Assembly: GCA_910575495.1 (NCBI GenBank)
Contig: CAJTFS010000001.1
Coordinates: 62,001 to 126,000, forward strand
DNA from: Bacteroidales bacterium
GTDB lineage: Bacteria > Bacteroidota > Bacteroidia > Bacteroidales > Rikenellaceae
Reading direction: 5' to 3'
DNA length: 64,000 bases
Shown here one piece after another: positions 42,763 through 51,178 of this stretch (position 1 is its first letter; every line of letters starts with the position of its first letter). Under the pieces are notes generated by a model that did not search any database, was not told the DNA's origin, and worked only from the letters and a program-made list of their open reading frames with translations. Made by a program: the position numbers and the translations under genes.

Positions 42763-43869
42763 ATGTATCGTCGGATCATCAGGCCCCTGCTTTTCACGTT
42801 CCGCATCGAGCGGGCGCACCGCCTCGTCCTCCGGCTGCTGCGGCTGGCCGGCATGCTGCCCGGCGGACGCTGGCTGCTGGAGCGGTGTTTCGCCGTGCGG
42901 CATCCGGTTCTCGAGCGCGAAGTCTTCGGACTGCGGTTTCCCAACCCGATCGGGCTGGCCGCAGGCATCGACTGCAACGGCGAGGTCGTCCGCGAGCTGG
43001 CGGCGGCAGGATTCGGGTTCGTGGAGGTCGGCACGCTCACGCCCCGGCCCCAGCCGGGCAATCCCCGCCCCCGCATCTTCCGGCTGCCCGAAGACAACGC
43101 CGTCATCCACCGCACCGGCCGCCCCAACCGGGGTCTCGAAGCCGCCATCCGCCGCCTGCGCAAACCCCACCGCGGCGCCATCGTAGGGTGCAACATCGGC
43201 AAGAACACCTGCACCCCGCCCGAGGAAGCCGCCGCCGACTGCCTCAAGCTCTTCCGCAATCTCTACCAGTATGTCGACTATTTCACCGTCAGCATCGACT
43301 GCGACGGCTGCGACCACACCCGCGAGGAGATTCTCGGCATCCTCAATCCCCTCTTCGACTTCCGGCGCGGGCAGAACCACTACCGCCCCATCATGTTCAA
43401 GGTCTCGCCCGACATGTCCGACGAAACGATCGACATGATCACCGACATCCTGATCGGAACCCCGCTCGACGGCATCGTCGCCACCTACGGCACCCGCTCC
43501 CGCGACGGCCTGCGCTCCGACTTCGAGACCATCGGCCGGATCGGTACCGGCGCACTCTCCGGCGCCCCCCTCACCCGCCGTTCGCTCGGCATCGTACGGC
43601 GCATCCACACCCGTTCGGGCGGCAACTATCCCATTATCGGCGTGGGCGGCATAATGACCCCCGACGACGCGCGGGCCATGTTCGAAGCCGGCGCCGACCT
43701 CATCCAGCTCTGCACCGGACTCATCTACGAAGGTCCCCGGCTCGTGCGGGAGATCTGCCGCACCCTGATCGCCGACGCCGAAGCGGCCAGCGCGCCGGCC
43801 GAAACCGCCGAAACCGCCGAAACCGGAACTCCGGCAACCGGAACCGCCGCGCAAACTCCCGAATCCTGA
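42763..43869 (+). CDS. pyrD: Dihydroorotate dehydrogenase-like protein with altered active site
   Basis: 368 residues, closest in layout to class 2 (quinone) enzymes: N-terminal helices for membrane contact, GLRFPNPIGLAAGIDCNGE, PIMFKVSPDMSDE (flavin Lys), IIGVGGIMTPDDARAMFEAGADLIQLCTGLIYEGP. The catalytic SSPN segment is replaced by DCDGCD, so the Ser base aligns with Cys, as in class 1, and the following Asn is lost. The ATNTT loop is ATYGT. Several orotate-binding Asn are therefore missing. It has a short repetitive AETAET tail. Either a divergent enzyme with changed substrate or a normal lineage variant. TACTTTTG at 42747-42754 leaves a leader of only a few nt. Confidence 0.8.
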   Translation: MYRRIIRPLLFTFRIERAHRLVLRLLRLAGMLPGGRWLLERCFAVRHPVLEREVFGLRFPNPIGLAAGIDCNGEVVRELAAAGFGFVEVGTLTPRPQPGNPRPRIFRLPEDNAVIHRTGRPNRGLEAAIRRLRKPHRGAIVGCNIGKNTCTPPEEAAADCLKLFRNLYQYVDYFTVSIDCDGCDHTREEILGILNPLFDFRRGQNHYRPIMFKVSPDMSDETIDMITDILIGTPLDGIVATYGTRSRDGLRSDFETIGRIGTGALSGAPLTRRSLGIVRRIHTRSGGNYPIIGVGGIMTPDDARAMFEAGADLIQLCTGLIYEGPRLVREICRTLIADAEAASAPAETAETAETGTPATGTAAQTPES

Positions 43870-43928
43870 CCGCCCGGTCTACTTTGAATAATCCGGCCGG
43901 GCCGCCGGCTCTCTGAAACCCGTCACCC

Positions 43929-45173
43929 ATGAATGCCTCCATCATCACGATCGGCGATGAAATACTCATCGGCCAGATCGTCGACACCAATTCGGTCTCC
44001 ATCGCCCGCCATCTCAACGACGCCGGCATCGTCGTCCGCGAAAAGGTCTCGATCGGCGACGACCGCAGCGCGATCGTCGAAACGCTCCGGCGCTCGCTCG
44101 CCGCATCGCAGGTCGTCATACTGACCGGCGGTCTCGGCCCCACCAAGGACGACATCACCAAGAAGACGCTCGCCGAGATGTTCGGCAGCCGGCTGGTCAA
44201 CGACCCGGTCGTGGCGGCCCATGTCGAGCGGATGCTGACCGAAAGAGGCATCGCCTTCAACGAACTCAACCGCTCGCAGGCCCTCGTTCCGGCCTGCTGC
44301 ACCGTGCTGTTCAACGCCCACGGCACAGCACCCGGCATGTGGTTCGAAGACGAAGGACGCGTGGTCGTCTCGCTGCCGGGCGTGCCGTTCGAAATGGAGC
44401 ATCTGATGCAGGACGAGGTGATGCCGCGGCTCAAGGACCGCTTTGCGCTCAAACAGATCGTCCACCGCACGCTCATCACCTCGGGACTGGCCGAATCGAT
44501 GCTTGCCGAGCGCATCGAAACCTGGGAAACCGCCCTGCCGCCCTATCTCAAACTCGCCTATCTGCCCAACCCCGGCGCCGTGCGGCTGCGCCTCTCGGCC
44601 TACGAAGTGGAGGGCGAGAGCGTCTCGCAGGAGATCGAACGGCAATTCGCAGCGCTCCGCACACTGATTCCCGAACACATCGTCGGATTCGAAACGGCCA
44701 CGCTCCAAGAACTGGTACACAACCTGCTGACCGAACGCGGCCAGACCCTCGCCACGGCCGAGAGCTGCACCGGCGGCACCATCGCCGCCCGGTTCACCGC
44801 CATGCCCGGCGCCTCGGCCTATTTCCGCTGCGGTGTGGTCAGCTACAGCAACGAAGCCAAAATCGGCCTGCTGGGTGTCGATCCGGCGGCTCTCGAACGG
44901 TTCGGAGCCGTCAGCGAACAGGTCGCCCGCCAGATGGCCGAAGGGGTGCGCCGCGCGGCGGACAGCGACTACGCCGTTGCCACCACCGGCATCGCCGGAC
45001 CCGCCGGAGGCTCGGCCGGAAAACCCGTCGGCACGGTCTGGATCGCCGTTGCCGGACCCCGCGGCACGGTCGCGGTCCTCAAACAATGCGGCACCGACCG
45101 CGGACAGATCATCGACCGCGCCTCGTCGCAGGCCATCGCACTGCTGCGCGAACAGTTGTCGCAACATTCGTAA
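43929..45173 (+). CDS. cinA: CinA family protein (NMN amidohydrolase-like)
   Basis: 414 residues: N-terminal molybdopterin-binding-like domain (ITIGDEILIGQIVDTNS.., LTGGLGPTKDDITKKTLAE) and C-terminal CinA domain (TLATAESCTGGTIAARFT.., GVVSYSNEAKIGLLGV.., ATTGIAGPAGGSAGKPVGTVWIAVA) with the conserved ESCTGG loop. Full-length CinA proteins salvage nucleotides by ADP-ribose pyrophosphatase and NMN deamidase activities. Located 60 nt after pyrD. Confidence 0.9.
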   Translation: MNASIITIGDEILIGQIVDTNSVSIARHLNDAGIVVREKVSIGDDRSAIVETLRRSLAASQVVILTGGLGPTKDDITKKTLAEMFGSRLVNDPVVAAHVERMLTERGIAFNELNRSQALVPACCTVLFNAHGTAPGMWFEDEGRVVVSLPGVPFEMEHLMQDEVMPRLKDRFALKQIVHRTLITSGLAESMLAERIETWETALPPYLKLAYLPNPGAVRLRLSAYEVEGESVSQEIERQFAALRTLIPEHIVGFETATLQELVHNLLTERGQTLATAESCTGGTIAARFTAMPGASAYFRCGVVSYSNEAKIGLLGVDPAALERFGAVSEQVARQMAEGVRRAADSDYAVATTGIAGPAGGSAGKPVGTVWIAVAGPRGTVAVLKQCGTDRGQIIDRASSQAIALLREQLSQHS

Positions 45174-45263
45174 CCGGCACGCAGTGCCAAGCGCAACCCC
45201 ACCGGATTCCGGCACCGAAGCACCGGCCCGATTCCGAATTGCAAATCAAGCCCTGTGATTTTT

Positions 45264-45294
45264 TTTGCCGTTTACCGAAAAAACCGTATATTTG
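45264..45294 (+). promoter_or_regulatory. Promoter of rpmB-rpmG-DUF4295
   Basis: TTTG (45264-45267), 19 bp, TATATTTG (45287-45294), about 45 nt before rpmB. Confidence 0.75.
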
Positions 45295-45337
45295 CATCCC
45301 GTTTCATGCGGGAACAAACCATATAATCGAACAACAA

Positions 45338-45571
45338 ATGAAAGTTTGCGAAATCACAGGCAAGGTGGCGATGACGGGCAACAACGTCTCGCACTCGCAC
45401 CACAAGACCAAGCGCAAATTCAGCCCCAATCTGAAAACCAAGCGCTTCTGGTCGGAGCAGGAGGGCCGCTGGATCACCCTCAAGGTAACGGCTGCCGGTA
45501 TGAAAACCATCAACAAGAAGGGTTTGGAGGTCGCTCTCCGCGAAGCCGCAGCCCCCAAATCCGTTTACTAA
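45338..45571 (+). CDS. rpmB: Ribosomal protein bL28
   Basis: 77 residues: MKVCEITGKVAMTGNNVSHSHHKTKRKFSPNL.. with the typical basic N-terminus and KVTAAGMKTINKKGLEVAL. Located in the large subunit near the E site. First of a three-gene operon. Confidence 0.96.
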   Translation: MKVCEITGKVAMTGNNVSHSHHKTKRKFSPNLKTKRFWSEQEGRWITLKVTAAGMKTINKKGLEVALREAAAPKSVY

Positions 45572-45586
45572 AAAATCATCGTCACA

Positions 45587-45769
45587 ATGGCTAAGAAAGG
45601 CAACAGAGTTCAGGTCATCCTCGAGTGCACCGAACAGAAAGAGAGCGGTGTAGCCGGCATGTCGCGTTACATCACCACCAAGAACAAGAAGAACACCCCC
45701 GACCGTCTGGAGCGTCGCAAGTACAACCCGTTCCTCAAGCGTGTCACCGTTCACCGTGAAATCAAATAG
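45587..45769 (+). CDS. rpmG: Ribosomal protein bL33
   Basis: 60 residues ([17 protein letters not shown].., [34 protein letters not shown]). The CxxC zinc pairs of some L33 forms are absent, so this is the zinc-free type. Sits 16 nt after rpmB. Confidence 0.95.
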   Translation: MAKKGNRVQVILECTEQKESGVAGMSRYITTKNKKNTPDRLERRKYNPFLKRVTVHREIK

Positions 45770-45781
45770 TTTTAGAGCGCC

Positions 45782-45943
45782 ATGGCAAAGAAAGTAGTCG
45801 CAACACTGAAGACCGGCACGGGCAAGAACTTCACCAAGTGCATCAAGATGGTCAAGTCGGAGAAGACCGGTGCCTACATGTTCAAGGAAGGCATCGTCCC
45901 CAACGAGCAGGTCAAGGAATTCTTCGCTGAAGAGAAGAAATAG
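45782..45943 (+). CDS. DUF4295 small basic protein
   Basis: 53 residues (MAKKVVATLKTGTGKNFTKC.., GAYMFKEGIVPNEQVKEFFAEEKK), 13 nt after rpmG. It is a small Bacteroidetes-specific family found in this position; the basic composition and constant linkage to L28/L33 suggest a ribosome-associated protein. The function is not established. Confidence 0.85.
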   Translation: MAKKVVATLKTGTGKNFTKCIKMVKSEKTGAYMFKEGIVPNEQVKEFFAEEKK

Positions 45944-45971
45944 TGTTTCGAGAGTCCGTCTCTCGAAATAC

Positions 45972-46001
45972 AAAGGGCATCCCGAGGGGTGCCCTTTGTG
46001 T
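45972..46001 (+). terminator. Terminator of the L28 operon
   Basis: AAAGGGCA/TGCCCTTT stem with loop TCCCGAGGGG, followed by GTGTGTCTT. Confidence 0.7.
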
Positions 46002-46040
46002 GTCTTGCAGGGTCGGACCAAGAGAAAGAACGACTTCCGG

Positions 46041-46384
46041 CCCGGAGTGACAGAGGTCACGGCCTCTGCCAGCGAGGTCGGGCAGATTCAGCAGTCCGCT
46101 GGCCCCAGGAGCCAGCTTTGAATCCCAGTCTGCGCCGCAGCAGCCCAAGTGTCCGCGGTGCATTCATTCCAGCGATTGCTTCACAATCCCTGCTGCGGGC
46201 TACCGCCACTGGACGACGGGAGCCTTGACCAACGTCGGCATCGAGGGCGACTGCTGGTCGTCGTCGTCCTATACTTCCGGCAACAACAACGCGGGGCGCA
46301 TCTATTTCAACGCGGGCAACGTGAACCCGGTGAACGGGTGGTACCGTTCCATAGGTTTCTCCGTGCGCTGCGTCCAAGCATCTG
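46041..46384 (+). repeat. Dispersed FISUMP-tail cassette E (after L28 operon)
   Basis: Starts just after the operon terminator. Header CCCGGAGTGACAGAGGTCAC and CAGATTCAGCAGTCCGCTGG, second block GCTTTGAATCCCAGTCTGCG near 46114-46135, then CATTCATTCCAGCGATTGC and IPAAGYRHWTTGALTNVG. The core CWSSSSYTSGNNNAGRIYFNAGNVNPVNGWYRSIGF is rich in AAC codons. Ends SVRCVQ with the common string at 46361-46376. By its AAC runs (three in a row near 46280) this is one of the most template-like copies. No start signal. Confidence 0.75.
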
Positions 46385-46641
46385 CCAGGGAAGTCGTTTT
46401 CGCCGGGTGCAAGCGCTCGCCGCAAACCGGCGGACGAAGCAACCGCCGTAAAAAAATGCTTCTTAGCAGAAACACCCGCGGCTGTCGGTTCTATTTGATT
46501 TCGGACCGCGGCCGACGGGGCACGCAAAATTTGCAAACCCCATTCATAACGGGCCGGAGCCGCCGATGGAAACTGCAGCCCGTGCGGCTCCAAGAACCGC
46601 AAAACAGCAGAGGGTATTTTTGCGGAGAAGCATAAAAAGAA
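46385..46641. other. Spacer with dispersed TATTTTTGC element
   Basis: No gene. About 46555-46640 carries GCCGATGG.., CGGCTCCAAGAACCGCAAAA and GAGGGTATTTTTGCGGAGAA, also present in weaker form near 14.55 kb and 47.70 kb. TATTTTTG fits a -7 box, but no gene follows on the plus strand. Confidence 0.4.
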
Positions 46642-46675
46642 AGGTGAAAAGTACCGGACGGCACCTTTCACCTTT
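46642..46675. terminator. Terminator of the secreted DUF1566-like gene
   Basis: AGGTGAAA/TTTCACCT stem with T-rich flanks on both strands. Confidence 0.7.
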
Positions 46676-46695
46676 TGTCTTCCGTTCTACGTCCG

Positions 46696-47517
46696 TCAGA
46701 ACCTGCGCAGGGCTCGCACCAGGAATTTGTTGTGCTTCGGAATTTCGACCACGTAGGGCGCTTCGAGCTCCATGTGGCTGGTCCAGGCCTCCCGGTCGTT
46801 CTTCTCGGTCGAAGTAAAATAGTAGAGCATGCGGTCCATGCGCTGGCCGCCGTGCGAACGGAGGGTCTCGTTGAAGTTGTTGCGGGCCTTGCGGTCGCTG
46901 TGCGAGCGGACACCGCCATGATAGCTGCTGCCCACGATGAGCATCTCGTTGATGGCCGGCAGATACCAACCCTCGCCCTTGTTGCGGCACCACTCGAAAG
47001 CCGGGAAGTCGGACCACGACAGCCCGTTCGCCTCGATGTAGCGTTCCATCGTCGCCATGTTGACGCGTCCGTCGCCCTGGTCATCGGTTCCGACGGTCCG
47101 CAGGTCGGGTTTGCGGAAAAGAGTCCACGGCAACATCGCCTGGTCGAGCGAAAGAATCTTGCCGTGACGCCCCTCCTCGTCGATCTCCACCACGATGCCC
47201 TGCACACCGTCACGCTCGTAGTAGTCGCCTACGGCATAACGCACGTCGGCCGGCGGCTGCGGAGCCGCGGCCTTCGCAACCTCGGCAAAACGCTCCTCCT
47301 CGCCGTTGGCATAACGGATCGCCGCAATCTCGCTCACAGGCAGCACATAGGTCGGCCCGTCGGGATTGGAAAAACGCTTGTAGCGCACTTCCGCAGGCGA
47401 AATCTCCGTCACGCGGGCTTCGATGCGCGAGGCATCGCGTTTGATGATCATATCCTGGGCGGCAGCCGTCGCGATGCAGCCGGCAATGGCCAGAAAGAGC
47501 AGGAGCGTCTTTTTCAT
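46696..47517 (-). CDS. Secreted protein with DUF1566/FISUMP-like C-terminus
   Basis: 273 residues from the ATG at 47517 with a cleaved signal (MKKTLLLFLAIAGCIATAAAQ). The N-terminal part (MIIKRDASRIEARVTEISPAEVRYKRFSNPDGPTY, IAAIRYANGEEE) is the short beta domain common in Bacteroidetes secreted proteins. The C-terminal part (AMLPWTLFRKPDLR.., FEWCRNKGEGWYLPAINEM.., YYFTSTEKNDREAWTSHME.., KFLVRALRRF) has the WYLP..E, STE and VRA pattern of the DUF1566/FISUMP lectin-like fold. It shares the fold, not the sequence, of the nearby cassette. Possible binding protein; ligand unknown. TACCTTTG on the minus strand at 47740-47747 is a candidate promoter box. Confidence 0.7.
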   Translation of the reverse strand: MKKTLLLFLAIAGCIATAAAQDMIIKRDASRIEARVTEISPAEVRYKRFSNPDGPTYVLPVSEIAAIRYANGEEERFAEVAKAAAPQPPADVRYAVGDYYERDGVQGIVVEIDEEGRHGKILSLDQAMLPWTLFRKPDLRTVGTDDQGDGRVNMATMERYIEANGLSWSDFPAFEWCRNKGEGWYLPAINEMLIVGSSYHGGVRSHSDRKARNNFNETLRSHGGQRMDRMLYYFTSTEKNDREAWTSHMELEAPYVVEIPKHNKFLVRALRRF

Positions 47518-47799
47518 TGTTGATGGTTTTATATGCTTATCCGCAAGCATGTCCCGACCGCTTCTCTATCCGGTTTGCCGCGGCAGAACCCGATGATCGT
47601 ACTCGGACCGCAACCTGCAGGGCTCGCCCGGCGCCAGCCGGATGGGTGCGGCCTCCGCCGGAGAGACTGCGCCCGCGCGGCTCCGGGAGCCACCCGAAAG
47701 CGGAAGGGTATTTTTGCGAAAAAGCGTTTAACTTTATAACAAAGGTAACGTTTTTTTCGGACTTTCTTATTATCTTTTCATCTCGGCCGGTGCCCGAAT

Positions 47800-48310
47800 A
47801 CTCCCGCTCAGCAAAATGCAAGCAAGCAAGCAGGTTTTCGTTCTTGGCTTATTCGTATCTTGGCTTTGCCCAAGATACTCCCCGCTCGGCAAAATGCAAG
47901 CAAGCAAGTTTTTGTTCTCGACTTATTCGTATCTTTAAAAGAAGATAGGCTTCGGTTCGGCATAGCTCAAATCGATTTGGCTATGCCCTCACCTTGCACA
48001 ATCTTTGGCTTCGCCCAAGATACTCTCGCTCGGCAAAAAGCAAGCAAGTTTTTGTTCTCGACTTATTCGTATCTTTGGCTTCGCCCAAGATACTCTCGCT
48101 CGGCAAAATGCAAGCAAGCTTGCTTTTGCCCTCGCTTATTCGAACTCTGGCTTGCGCCGAAGATACTTCGTCTCGGCATAATCAAGCTAATGCTTGCTTC
48201 TGCGCTCGACTTTTCGTATCTTTGACTCCGTCTTAGATACTTTCGCCTCGGCAATGCTCAAATAAATTTGGCATTGCGCTCGGCTTATCCGTATCTTTGC
48301 ACAAAACGGG
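47800..48310 (+). repeat. Seven 70-75-bp promoter-family repeats upstream of ftsY
   Basis: Box positions recur at 47856, 47930, 48000, 48070, about 48143, 48217 and 48292. Typical unit: CTCGGCAAAATGCAAGCAAG, a T-rich or TTTGCC stretch, CTCGACTTATTCG, TATCTTTGG, CTTCGCCCAAGATACT. At least three units keep TATCTTTG. The box and the following CCCAAGATA can pair as a hairpin. The last unit is the ftsY promoter. Members at 0.6, 16.7 and 37.6 kb share the sequence. Confidence 0.8.
48267..48299 (+). promoter_or_regulatory. ftsY promoter
   Basis: TTTG (48267-48270), 21 bp, TATCTTTG (48292-48299) in the last repeat unit. Leader of about 85 nt. Confidence 0.7.
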
Positions 48311-48390
48311 CCGCAAGCATCGAGGGAAGAACGGAACCGCCCTTGCATGTACCGCACCTGTTCTCTCATGACTCTTTTTGGTAAAACCGT

Positions 48391-49395
48391 ATGGCACTTT
48401 TCGATATTTTCAAAAAGAAATCCGAGCCGGCCGCTGCCGGACAACCCGAAATGGCGAAACGCGAACAGGAGGAACTCAGCGCCGGACTGGAGAAGACCAA
48501 GTCCGGACTTTTCTCCAAACTGGCCCGCGCGGTGGCGGGACGCTCGACCGTCGACGCCGACGTGCTGGACGATCTCGAGGAGGTGCTCATCACCTCCGAC
48601 GTGGGCGTTGAGACCACCGTCAAGATCATCCGCCGCATCGAAGAACGCGCCGCCCGCGACAAGTACATGAACGCCTCGGAGCTCCGCACCATCCTGCGCG
48701 AGGAGATCGCCGCCCTGCTGGAACAGGCCCAGGGTCCGAACGACGGCTGCGGTCCCGACATCCGCCCCGGGAGCCCCTACGTCATCATGGTCGTAGGCGT
48801 CAACGGCGCCGGCAAGACCACCACCATCGGCAAACTCGCGTCGCGGCTCACGAAAGCCGGGCGCAAGGTGTGGATCGGAGCTGCCGACACGTTCCGCGCC
48901 GCGGCCATCGACCAGCTCAAGGTGTGGGCCGACCGCGCCGGAGCCACCATGATCCGCCAGGAGATGGGTTCCGACCCCGCCTCGGTGGCTTTCGACACCC
49001 TCACCTCGGCCAAGGCCAACGGTGCCGACGTCGTATTGATCGACACGGCCGGGCGCCTGCACAACAAGGTCGGACTGATGAACGAGCTGACGAAGATACG
49101 CAACGTCATGGCCAAAGTCATCCCCGACGCACCGCACGAAGTGATGCTCGTGCTCGACGGCTCCACCGGGCAGAACGCCTTCGAACAGGCCAAGCAGTTC
49201 ACCCAGGCCACGCAGGTCACCTCGCTGGCCATCACCAAGCTCGACGGCACGGCCAAGGGCGGCGTGGTAATCGGCATCAGCGACCGTTTCGGCGTGCCGG
49301 TGCGCTACATTGGCATCGGCGAAGGCGTCGACCAGCTCAAGGTCTTCGACCGTCACGAATTCGTCAACGCCCTTTTCGGCAATGAAGAAGATTAA
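48391..49395 (+). CDS. ftsY: Signal recognition particle receptor FtsY
   Basis: 334 residues. Short charged N-terminus, N-domain four-helix bundle (KSGLFSKLARAVAGR.., VDADVLDDLEEVLITSDVG) and SRP-type GTPase: GVNGAGKTTTIGKLAS, DTFRAAAIDQLKVW, DTAGRL, TKLDGTAKGG, and RYIGIGEGVDQLKVFD. It docks ribosome-SRP complexes at the membrane. Ends overlapping rimO by 14 nt. Confidence 0.95.
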   Translation: MALFDIFKKKSEPAAAGQPEMAKREQEELSAGLEKTKSGLFSKLARAVAGRSTVDADVLDDLEEVLITSDVGVETTVKIIRRIEERAARDKYMNASELRTILREEIAALLEQAQGPNDGCGPDIRPGSPYVIMVVGVNGAGKTTTIGKLASRLTKAGRKVWIGAADTFRAAAIDQLKVWADRAGATMIRQEMGSDPASVAFDTLTSAKANGADVVLIDTAGRLHNKVGLMNELTKIRNVMAKVIPDAPHEVMLVLDGSTGQNAFEQAKQFTQATQVTSLAITKLDGTAKGGVVIGISDRFGVPVRYIGIGEGVDQLKVFDRHEFVNALFGNEED

Positions 49396-50674
49396 CGTCG
49401 TCACCCTCGGGTGTTCCAAGAACACGGTCGACAGCGAACACCTCATGGCGCGCCTGGCCGCCGCAGGCTACGAAGTGCTCTACGACAGCGACCGCACCGA
49501 CGCCAAAACGGTGGTCATCAACACCTGCGGATTCATCGGCGACGCCAAGCAGGAATCGATCGAGATGATTCTGCGGGCCGCCGAAGCCAAGAAAGCCGGA
49601 CGCATCGAACGGCTGTTCGTCATCGGCTGTCTTTCGGAGCGCTACGCCGACGAACTGCGGGCCGAGATTCCCGAAGTCGACGACTATTTCGGCGCCCGCA
49701 CGTGGGACGGCATCGTCCGTGCCCTGGGAGCGGCCGACAACCCCGAACTCGCCACCGAACGCAGCCTCACCACCCCGCGCCACTATGCCTATCTGAAGAT
49801 TTCGGAGGGATGCAACTGGAAATGCGGCTACTGCGCCATCCCGCTCATCCGCGGCGCCCACGTTTCGGTTCCGATGGAGGTGCTCGAAGAAGAGGCGCGC
49901 AAGCTGGCTGCGCAGGGGGTCCGCGAACTGATCGTCATCGCACAGGACACCACCTACTACGGCATCGACCTCTACGGCAAACGGATGCTGGCCGAACTGC
50001 TGCGCCGGCTCTGCCGCATCGACGGCATCGAATGGCTGCGCCTCCACTATGCCTACCCGGCGGGCTTCCCCGACGATGTCATCGAAGTCATGGCCGCCGA
50101 ACCCAAAATCTGCAAATATCTCGACATCCCGTTCCAACATATCGCCGATAACCAGCTCACGGCCATGCTGCGCCGCCACACCAAGGCCGAAGCGATGGAG
50201 CTGATCCGCAAGTTGCGCCGCGCCATCCCCGACCTGGCCCTGCGTACCACGCTGCTGGTCGGCTACCCGGGCGAGAGCGACGCCGACTTCGCCGAGCTGG
50301 AGGAGTTCGTGCGCGAAGTGCGTTTCGAGCGGCTGGGAGTCTTCCCCTACTCCGAGGAGGAGGGCACCCATTCGGCACTCCGGCTCCGCGACGACGTACC
50401 CGAGGAGGTGAAGCAGGAGCGGGTCGAACGCATCATGGCGCTGCAACGCGACATTTCGCTGGAAAACAACCGGCGCCGTGTCGGGCGCACCGAGCGCATC
50501 ATCATCGATTCGCGGCAGGGCGACTTCTACGTCGGCCGCTCGCAGTACGATTCGCCGGAGGTCGATCAGGAGATTCTCGTTCCGGCCGCTTCCCGGCGGC
50601 TTTTCCGGGGCCGGTTCTACGACGCGGTCATCACCTCGGCCGCCGACTACGATCTTTATGCAGAGATAAAATAG
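49382..50674 (+). CDS. rimO: Ribosomal protein uS12 methylthiotransferase RimO
   Basis: 430 residues from the ATG at 49382 inside the end of ftsY. UPF0004 domain (VVTLGCSKNTVDSEHL.., VINTCGFIGDAKQESIE, IGCLSERYADEL) supplies the first three cysteines. The radical-SAM core has EGCNWKCGYCAIPLIRG, followed by a TRAM domain. Modifies Asp of S12 with two [4Fe-4S] clusters. The overlap suggests coupled translation with ftsY. Confidence 0.95.
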   Translation: MKKINVVTLGCSKNTVDSEHLMARLAAAGYEVLYDSDRTDAKTVVINTCGFIGDAKQESIEMILRAAEAKKAGRIERLFVIGCLSERYADELRAEIPEVDDYFGARTWDGIVRALGAADNPELATERSLTTPRHYAYLKISEGCNWKCGYCAIPLIRGAHVSVPMEVLEEEARKLAAQGVRELIVIAQDTTYYGIDLYGKRMLAELLRRLCRIDGIEWLRLHYAYPAGFPDDVIEVMAAEPKICKYLDIPFQHIADNQLTAMLRRHTKAEAMELIRKLRRAIPDLALRTTLLVGYPGESDADFAELEEFVREVRFERLGVFPYSEEEGTHSALRLRDDVPEEVKQERVERIMALQRDISLENNRRRVGRTERIIIDSRQGDFYVGRSQYDSPEVDQEILVPAASRRLFRGRFYDAVITSAADYDLYAEIK

Positions 50675-50726
50675 CGTCTCACAGACCGACTCCGATCTTC
50701 CCCTGCCCGAAATGCGCAACTTCATG

Positions 50727-51117
50727 CCCGGAGTGGCGGAGGCCACGGCTCCCGCCAGTGCGGCATGCAGATTCAGCAGTCCGCTGGCGGCCTCTGCGCC
50801 GGAGCGCCGGAACCCGAAGGCCGGGACGCTCCAACGCCGCCGCCAGTTGTCCATCCGTCTGCTGCGGATTTTCCCCGAAGGCCATCCGCGGCATTCATCC
50901 CAGCGATTGCTGTCAAGGCTTCGGCTGCGGGCATCCGCAACCGCGAGACGGGAGCCTTGACGAACGTCGGCACGAATGGCGACTACTACGGTTCGTCGTC
51001 GTTCGCCTCCGGCAACAACAATGCGAGTTATCTTACTTTCACAGCAAGCAACGTCAACCCGCTGAACGCAGGAACCCGTGCCAACGGACGCTCCGTGCGC
51101 TGCGTCCAGCATCTGCC
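50727..51117 (+). repeat. Dispersed FISUMP-tail cassette F (after rimO)
   Basis: Starts 53 nt after the rimO stop. Header CCCGGAGTGGCGGAGGCCAC, CAGATTCAGCAGTCCGCTGG, second block GTTGTCCATCCGTCTGC near 50848-50865, then GGCATTCATCCCAGCGATTG and AAGIRNRETGALTNVGTNG. The variable core DYYGSSSFASGNNNASYLTFTASNVNPLNAGTRANG is asparagine-rich. Ends SVRCVQHLPG with the common string at 51093-51108. A one-base shift in the header breaks the frame seen in cassettes D and E, so the header is not coding. Confidence 0.75.
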
Positions 51118-51178
51118 AGGTTGCCTTTCCGGCAGGGGAGGGCCGGAGCCGCGCCCCGACGCCCGGTTCCGTCTCTTT

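Noticed and set aside
47800..48310. Possible CRISPR or attachment array
   Set aside because: Variation is gradual between adjacent units and each unit carries promoter elements.
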